DNA from: Porphyromonadaceae bacterium UBA7572
Lineage (GTDB): Bacteria > Bacteroidota > Bacteroidia > Bacteroidales > Muribaculaceae
Assembly (NCBI GenBank): GCA_002476625.1
Contig: DLLC01000021.1
Coordinates: 34,881 to 42,159 of the forward strand
Length of the DNA: 7,279 nucleotides
Direction: 5' to 3'
Both the position numbers and the translations under genes were made by a program. Below the pieces are notes generated by a model that saw only the letters and a list, made by a program, of their open reading frames with translations, searched no databases and was not told where the DNA came from. Shown piece by piece: positions 1-4,635 of the stretch (within the stretch, counting starts at the first letter, position 1; every line of letters begins with the position of its first letter).

Positions 1-3000
1 CAATCTGATAGAGGGTGCGCTTATCGTGATATTTGTGCTGGTGCTGCTCCTGGGCAGTTTGCGAGGTGGCATTATCACTGCCTCGGTGATACCGCTCTCG
101 CTGCTGTTCGCCTTTATATTGATGCGAATATTTGGCGTGTGGGCCAACCTGATGAGCCTTGGCGCCATCGACTTCGGCATCATAGTGGACGGGGCGGTAA
201 TCATAGTGGAGGGCGTGGTGCTGGAAATCGAGCGTAGGCTCAAACACGCCACATCTGCCATCAGCCGAAAGAATATGGACGAAATCTGCGAGCATTCGGC
301 TTCCACCATGATGCACTCGGCATTCTTCGGACAGCTGATTATCCTCATCGTGTTCACCCCAATCTTGTTCCTGACCGGGGTGAGTGGTAAAATGTTCCAG
401 CCTATGGCCTACACATTCGCCTTTGCTGTGCTTGGCGCCATCATACTCTGCCTCACCTATGTGCCTGTGGCCTCGGCGCTGCTGATGAAACCGCTTGCCC
501 ATAACAACAGCCTGATGGCACGCGTAGAGCGTGCGCTTGAGCGCATGAGCGACGCGCTGATGCGGAAAATTATCCGAATCTACACCCCCGCACTCCGTCT
601 GGCCTTGCGCCACAAGGGCATGGTACTGGGCTTGGCGGCGGCACTTTTGGCACTGACCGCCATCACGTTTTCAAAAATGGGCGGTGAGTTCATTCCAAGC
701 CTTGACGAGGGCGACATAGCCATGCAGACATTCCTGCGCCCGGGCAGCTCGCTCTCCGAGACCATCAAGCGCGAGGAAGAGGTGGAGCGCCTGATCAAGG
801 CCAATTTCCCCGAAGTGAAGACGATGTGCGCGCGCATAGGCGTGGCCGACATTCCCACCGACCCAATGGGCTTCGACTACACCGACAGTTTTATCATTCT
901 TGAAAAGGACATGAGCAAGTGGACCTCGGCAAACTCGAAGGAGGAGCTTATTGAGAAAATGGAGAAAAAACTGAAAGAGACCCTTCCGGGACTGAATTTC
1001 TCATTCTCCCAGCCTGTGGAACTTCGCTTCAACGAACTGCTCACCGGTGTGCGCGAGGATGTGGCGGTGACGCTCTATGGCGACGACCTCGACACCCTTG
1101 GCATAATAGGCGAGAAGATGGTGAACGTGATAAGCCACATTCCCGGCGCGCAGGACGTGGCGCTTGAGCGCACTGACGGACTTCCGCAAATCACCGTGCA
1201 CTACAACCGTGCCCAGCTGGCCCGCTATGGCTTGCAGGTGGATAAACTCAACGAGTATGTGAGCGCGGCATTTGCCGGTGGCAAGGCTGGCGTGGTGTTT
1301 GAGGGCGAGAAACGGTTCGACATGGTGGTGCGCCTTAGCAAGGAGAACCGCCAGAATATCGACGACTTGCGCAACTTGCTCATCGACACCCCCGACGGTC
1401 AGCAGATAGCACTGAGCGAAGTGGCGGATGTGTCGTATCAGCCAGGACCAATGCAGATATCCCGTGTGCATGCCTCGCGCTGCATCTATGTGGGTGTGAA
1501 TGTGCGTGGCCGCGATGTGCAGTCGGTGGTCGACGACATCAAGAAGGCACTTTCCGCCAAAGTGAGCCTGCCTGCGGGCTACCATGTGGAGTATGGCGGC
1601 GAATTTCAGAACTTGGAGGAAGCTCGTGGCCGCCTGATGATAGTGCTTCCCATAGCCCTGCTGCTCATATTCGTGCTGCTCTATTTTGCGCTGCAGTCGT
1701 TTAAGCAGAGCGTGATGATTTTTGTGGCAGTGCCATTGGCCACCATTGGCGGTGTGTTCTCGCTGTGGCTTCGAGGAATGCCATTCTCCATATCTGCTGG
1801 CGTGGGCTTCATCGTGCTCTTTGGCGTGGCGGTGCTCAACGGCCTGGTGCTCATCAATAGATTCAACTCATTAAAAACTGAAGGTATGACCAATAATCTC
1901 GACATCATTATCACGGGCACGCGTGAGCGCATCCGCCCGATTCTGCTGACGGCCTCTGCCGCCATGCTCGGCTTCTTGCCTATGGCCGTGTCGCACTCAG
2001 CTGGCGCGGAAGTGCAGCGTCCGCTCGCCACAGTGGTGATTGGTGGCTTGTTCAGCGCCACACTGCTCACCTTGTTTGTGCTGCCACTGCTCTACGCCCT
2101 TGAGGAGCGCATCCGCCGCCCGAAGAAAAAAGCGGCGGCTGTGGTGGCGCTGATCCTTTTCGCAGCGTCGGGTACGCAAGCCCAACCCCCCGTGTCGCTG
2201 CAAAAGGCGCAGGAGATGGCTGTGGCGTATTACCCGTCGCTGAAGGCCGCCAGAATGGAAGTGGAGGCCGCCACTGTGGCACGCTCTGCCAAATGGGACC
2301 TCGGCGAAACTGAGATAAGCACTGGAGGAGAAGAACTTGGCCGAGGCAATGATGGCGTGTGGAATCTGGTGACAATACGCCAGAATCTTGACTTGATAGG
2401 CGCCGGGTCGCTCCGTGGCTATAACAGTCAGCGTGAGCAGGTGGGGCGTGCGGCTGTGCGTCTCGCTGAAGCCGATCTTCGTCGCGAGGTGAGCATCGAC
2501 TATGCCACGGCATTTGTGGCGAGCAAGCGTGTGGCGGTGTATGAGCGTCTGGATTCGCTGTGCCATGAGTTTGAGCGTGCGGCTAAAGTGCGCCTCGATG
2601 CCCAGGCCACCTCTCGCCTGGAGTATATCTCGGCGAAGAATCAGGCAGCCCAGGCCGCGCTCTCGCTTGAGCAGGCGCGCACCGACTATCAGATAGCGCT
2701 CCAGAACCTGAACCGCTGGATTGGCGACTCGGTGATGTATGCTCCGGAAGAGATACCCACCAGCACCGACTGCCATATCAGCGAGGCCGACTTCATAGGA
2801 ATGCACCCGTCGGAGGTGTTGGCGCAAGAGAAGATAAAGTTGGCACAGGCAGCCATAGATCTTGAAAAGTCGCAGTGTCGCCCTAAATTCTTTGTGGAAT
2901 ACGGCAGCCAGATGTTAGGATCCGATATGGGTTACCACGCATTCAGCCTTGGCGTGAGCTTGCCGCTGTTCTCATCGAAAAGTGGCAAAATCAAGGAGGC

Positions 3001-3313
3001 GCAAATCAACCGCGACATTGCGGTGCAGGAGCTCAGCCAGCGCCAGATCGAAACTTCAGCGGCACGCCGGGCTCTTGTGAACGAGGAGCAGAAATGGAAC
3101 AAAAGTGTGGACTACTACCGCCACTGTGCCCTGCCTGTGGCTAAGGAGCAGCGCGATGCCGCCCTTCTCGCTTACCGCGAAGGCGCGTCGTCGTATGTGG
3201 AGTTTGTGCAGAATCTCAAAGAGAGCACGCAGGTGGAGCTTGGCTATTGGGATGCAGTGGCACAGTATCTGAGCGCGCATTTCCGTTTGGAGTATTATGT
3301 GGTCAGCAAGTAA
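1..3313 (+). CDS. czcA: CzcA-family heavy-metal RND efflux pump fused to a CzcC/TolC-like outer-membrane factor (5' partial)
   Basis: This protein is a proton-driven inner-membrane metal exporter joined to its outer-membrane channel. The frame is open from base 2 (N-L-I-E-G-A-L-I, the usual start of RND TM2), so the GTG at 26 is internal. About 330 N-terminal residues (TM1 and the first periplasmic loop) are missing. Numbering from the GTG: TM2-TM3 at 1-36; TM4 at 42-62 carrying D49, D55 and E62 (DFG...VDG...VE, the proton-relay acids of metal RND pumps); TM5-TM6 at 102-153; TM7 about 199-216. The second periplasmic loop spans about 217-536 and includes IPTDPM (276-281). TM8-TM12 lie at 538-690. 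Residues 700-720 look like a signal peptide, and 722-1095 form a TolC/CzcC-like region with two helical repeats and strand GVSLPLF (976-982). The DFG motif favours divalent metals (Zn/Co/Cd/Ni) over Cu/Ag; this is inference. The adaptor gene follows 41 bases downstream. CzcA-CzcC fusions are known in Bacteroidota. Family is confident; exact metal is not. Confidence 0.93.
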   Translation, partial: NLIEGALIVIFVLVLLLGSLRGGIITASVIPLSLLFAFILMRIFGVWANLMSLGAIDFGIIVDGAVIIVEGVVLEIERRLKHATSAISRKNMDEICEHSASTMMHSAFFGQLIILIVFTPILFLTGVSGKMFQPMAYTFAFAVLGAIILCLTYVPVASALLMKPLAHNNSLMARVERALERMSDALMRKIIRIYTPALRLALRHKGMVLGLAAALLALTAITFSKMGGEFIPSLDEGDIAMQTFLRPGSSLSETIKREEEVERLIKANFPEVKTMCARIGVADIPTDPMGFDYTDSFIILEKDMSKWTSANSKEELIEKMEKKLKETLPGLNFSFSQPVELRFNELLTGVREDVAVTLYGDDLDTLGIIGEKMVNVISHIPGAQDVALERTDGLPQITVHYNRAQLARYGLQVDKLNEYVSAAFAGGKAGVVFEGEKRFDMVVRLSKENRQNIDDLRNLLIDTPDGQQIALSEVADVSYQPGPMQISRVHASRCIYVGVNVRGRDVQSVVDDIKKALSAKVSLPAGYHVEYGGEFQNLEEARGRLMIVLPIALLLIFVLLYFALQSFKQSVMIFVAVPLATIGGVFSLWLRGMPFSISAGVGFIVLFGVAVLNGLVLINRFNSLKTEGMTNNLDIIITGTRERIRPILLTASAAMLGFLPMAVSHSAGAEVQRPLATVVIGGLFSATLLTLFVLPLLYALEERIRRPKKKAAAVVALILFAASGTQAQPPVSLQKAQEMAVAYYPSLKAARMEVEAATVARSAKWDLGETEISTGGEELGRGNDGVWNLVTIRQNLDLIGAGSLRGYNSQREQVGRAAVRLAEADLRREVSIDYATAFVASKRVAVYERLDSLCHEFERAAKVRLDAQATSRLEYISAKNQAAQAALSLEQARTDYQIALQNLNRWIGDSVMYAPEEIPTSTDCHISEADFIGMHPSEVLAQEKIKLAQAAIDLEKSQCRPKFFVEYGSQMLGSDMGYHAFSLGVSLPLFSSKSGKIKEAQINRDIAVQELSQRQIETSAARRALVNEEQKWNKSVDYYRHCALPVAKEQRDAALLAYREGASSYVEFVQNLKESTQVELGYWDAVAQYLSAHFRLEYYVVSK
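2120..2185 (+). other. Internal signal-peptide-like joint between the RND and TolC parts
   Basis: Directly after the end of RND TM12 and its basic tail (EERIRRPKKK), the frame encodes a hydrophobic run AAAVVALILFAA and then SGTQA followed by Q. This has the n-, h- and c-regions of a Sec signal peptide, with a plausible signal peptidase I site after TQA (residue 719, base 2182). The RND C-terminus is normally cytoplasmic, so this segment would have to carry the TolC part across the membrane, either as a 13th helix or as a cleaved internal signal. The pattern is seen directly; cleavage is inferred. It suggests that two separate genes were joined by loss of the first stop and of the second start. 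Confidence 0.7.
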
Positions 3314-3354
3314 TCAATCAAAAGTTTTTTTAAAAAAAGGAATCAGTTATCATC
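3314..3354 (+). promoter_or_regulatory. Intercistronic leader with T7A7 palindrome and weak ribosome-binding site
   Basis: These 41 bases separate the pump-channel gene from the adaptor gene. They contain seven T then seven A (3325-3338), followed by GGAA, so AAGGAA (3337-3342) is the only Shine-Dalgarno-like string. It ends 12 bases before the ATG at 3355, which is longer than usual. A-rich leaders are normal in Bacteroidota, where Shine-Dalgarno pairing is often weak. The T7A7 run could form only a weak hairpin with a TTAA loop. No promoter is recognised here, so co-transcription with the upstream gene is the simplest reading. Confidence 0.4.
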
Positions 3355-4527
3355 ATGACGAATAAATATATCACCCCAATTTTAGTGTTAGCAATGCTGC
3401 TTGGCGTCACGGCTTGCGCCAGCCGGCAGAATGGAAGTGTCACCTCTGAAAGCGAGGAGGCGGAGGAAGAGCAGGCAATGGTCGATGTGGAGCTTACCGA
3501 CGGGCAGGCTCAGCAGTTAGGCATCACCATCGGCCCGCTTGAGCAATATGTGTTTGCCTCAGGCATCGACGTGAAAGGCCAGGTGGAGGCATCACCGCAA
3601 AGCGTGGCGAAAGTCACTCCCTACATTGGGGCAAACGTGAAAAGCATTTATGTGCATGAGGGGCAGAGCGTGAGCCGAGGCCAGGTGCTGGCTGTGCTCT
3701 CGCATCCCGACTTGGTGGAGCTCCAAGGCCGCTACCTCACGGCAGTGAACCGCCTCACTTTTGTGGAACAGGACCTTCAGCGCCAGAAGACACTTGTGGC
3801 TGGCAATGCCGGGTCGGGCCGCGACTTGCAGCAGGCACAGTCGGAGCAGCGTACACTGCGGTCAGAAATCAGCACTATCGGCCAGCAGTTGCGAATGCTT
3901 GGCATCAGCCCCGAGAGGGTGAAAGCCGGCAAGACAGTTACCCAAATCAGCGTCACAAGCCCCATCAGCGGCACTGTGGAGGAAGTGATGGTGTCCACAG
4001 GACAGTATGCCGACCCACAGTCGCCTATGTTTAGAATCGTCAACTCCAATAGCGTGTATGCCGACTTTATGGTGTATGAGAAAGACCTTCCGCGAGTGGC
4101 TGCGGGCCAAGGCGTCACGCTCTCCCCACTGTCCGCCCCATCGCGCCTGATTCAGGCGAAAGTGTACTCTGTGGGCAAGGACGTGGACCCTCAGACTAAA
4201 GCCGTGCATGTGCGTGCCAGCTTTACGGGCGACAGCCGTGGACTTGTGCAGGGAATGTATTTGAAGGGCAAGATAGCCTCTGGGCAGCAGACCAGTCCGT
4301 CGGTTTCTTCCGATGGCGTGGTGGACGATGGCGGTGAGAGCTACATCTTCACTGTCACTCGCAAGAAAGGCAAATGCGTGTTCCACCCTGTGCGCGTGGC
4401 CAAGGGCCGCGAAGAAAACGGAAGAGTGGAAGTGTTGCTTCAGGCACCGCTTACCTCGCCTGTGGCTCTGTCGGGCGCCTATTACATTATCAGTGAAATG
4501 AAGAAGGGCGAAACGGGCGAAGAATAG
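3355..4527 (+). CDS. czcB: CzcB-like periplasmic adaptor (membrane fusion) lipoprotein of the metal RND pump
   Basis: This 390-residue protein is a full-length RND periplasmic adaptor that would bridge the inner-membrane pump and the outer-membrane channel encoded just upstream. It begins with one lysine (K4), a hydrophobic core and a lipobox VTAC with Cys21, so it is probably lipid-anchored in the periplasm. A Ser/Glu-rich linker follows (about 29-43). The first lipoyl half-motif is at about 83-117 (IYVHEGQSVSRGQVLAVLSHPDL minus its ends), a coiled alpha-hairpin at about 118-190, and the second lipoyl half at about 195-230 (SPISGTVEEVMVSTGQY). A beta-barrel (about 233-308) and a membrane-proximal domain (about 325-384, ending YYIISEMKKG) complete the usual order. 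There is no His-rich N-terminus and no extra C-terminal metal domain of the kind found in some CzcB proteins. The ATG at 3355 is chosen because it directly precedes the lipoprotein signal. Expression should be coupled to the pump gene. The metal is inferred from the partner. Confidence 0.92.
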   Translation: MTNKYITPILVLAMLLGVTACASRQNGSVTSESEEAEEEQAMVDVELTDGQAQQLGITIGPLEQYVFASGIDVKGQVEASPQSVAKVTPYIGANVKSIYVHEGQSVSRGQVLAVLSHPDLVELQGRYLTAVNRLTFVEQDLQRQKTLVAGNAGSGRDLQQAQSEQRTLRSEISTIGQQLRMLGISPERVKAGKTVTQISVTSPISGTVEEVMVSTGQYADPQSPMFRIVNSNSVYADFMVYEKDLPRVAAGQGVTLSPLSAPSRLIQAKVYSVGKDVDPQTKAVHVRASFTGDSRGLVQGMYLKGKIASGQQTSPSVSSDGVVDDGGESYIFTVTRKKGKCVFHPVRVAKGREENGRVEVLLQAPLTSPVALSGAYYIISEMKKGETGEE

Positions 4528-4537
4528 CCCGTCTTTT
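4513..4537 (+). terminator. Probable intrinsic terminator overlapping the adaptor stop codon
   Basis: The arms ACGGGC (4513-4518) and GCCCGT (4527-4532) form a perfect 6-bp GC-rich stem with an 8-base loop GAAGAATA, followed by CTTTT (4533-4537). The TAG stop (4525-4527) lies at the loop/right-arm border. A second small AT inverted repeat, CTTTT-GAAT-AAAAG (4533-4546), follows at once. The stem and following T-run are the shape of a Rho-independent terminator, though the T-run is short. It would end the efflux operon. Confidence 0.5.
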
Positions 4538-4552
4538 GAATAAAAGATATAT

Positions 4553-4603
4553 AGTGCCGACTGCTTCACCCGGGCGTAGAGAAAGGGGAATGCAGCCGGC
4601 ACT
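4553..4603. terminator. Large imperfect inverted repeat between convergent genes; possible bidirectional terminator
   Basis: The left arm AGTGCCGACTGC (4553-4564) pairs with the right arm GCAGCCGGCACT (4592-4603), with one A/C mismatch in 12 positions. Inside, TTC (4565-4567) can pair with GAA (4588-4590) and CCC (4569-4571) with GGG (4585-4587), each beside a one-base bulge, leaving a 13-base loop. No long T-run follows on the plus strand. On the minus strand the stem is followed by ATATATCTTTTATT, which is moderately T-rich. Its place between two gene ends makes a terminator the likeliest role, mainly for the minus-strand gene. A dispersed repeat cannot be excluded from one copy. Confidence 0.45.
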
Positions 4604-4635
4604 TGCTATAGATTCACACTTTTGGTGAACATATC

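Noticed and set aside
26..28. GTG as the start codon of the RND pump gene
   Set aside because: The frame is open to base 2 and encodes N-L-I-E-G-A-L-I, the typical beginning of RND TM2. The GTG is an internal valine and the gene is cut by the window edge.
1001..1585. Minus-strand open frame of 194 codons, His-rich
   Set aside because: It is antisense to the second periplasmic loop of the pump. The many His residues arise from the complement of the gene's GTG valine codons, not from a metal-binding protein.
1997..2827. Minus-strand open frame of 276 codons
   Set aside because: It lies antisense to the RND/TolC coding sequence, which has clear family motifs throughout. Its translation shows no recognisable domain, so it is a by-product of G+C-rich codon use.
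3862..4602. Minus-strand open frame of 246 codons across the adaptor and the convergent gap
   Set aside because: It is antisense to the well-supported adaptor gene, has no domain resemblance, and starts inside the large inverted repeat.
4613..4629. TTCAC/GTGAA small inverted repeat as the terminator of the minus-strand gene
   Set aside because: The stem is only 5 bp and no T-run follows on the minus strand (TCTATAG). It is too weak to call alone; the larger repeat at 4553-4603 is the better candidate.
4528..4635. Promoter or small gene in the convergent gap
   Set aside because: Both flanking genes end here, and no convincing Bacteroidota -33/-7 pair (TTTG with TAnnTTTG) or short coding frame with a leader was seen.
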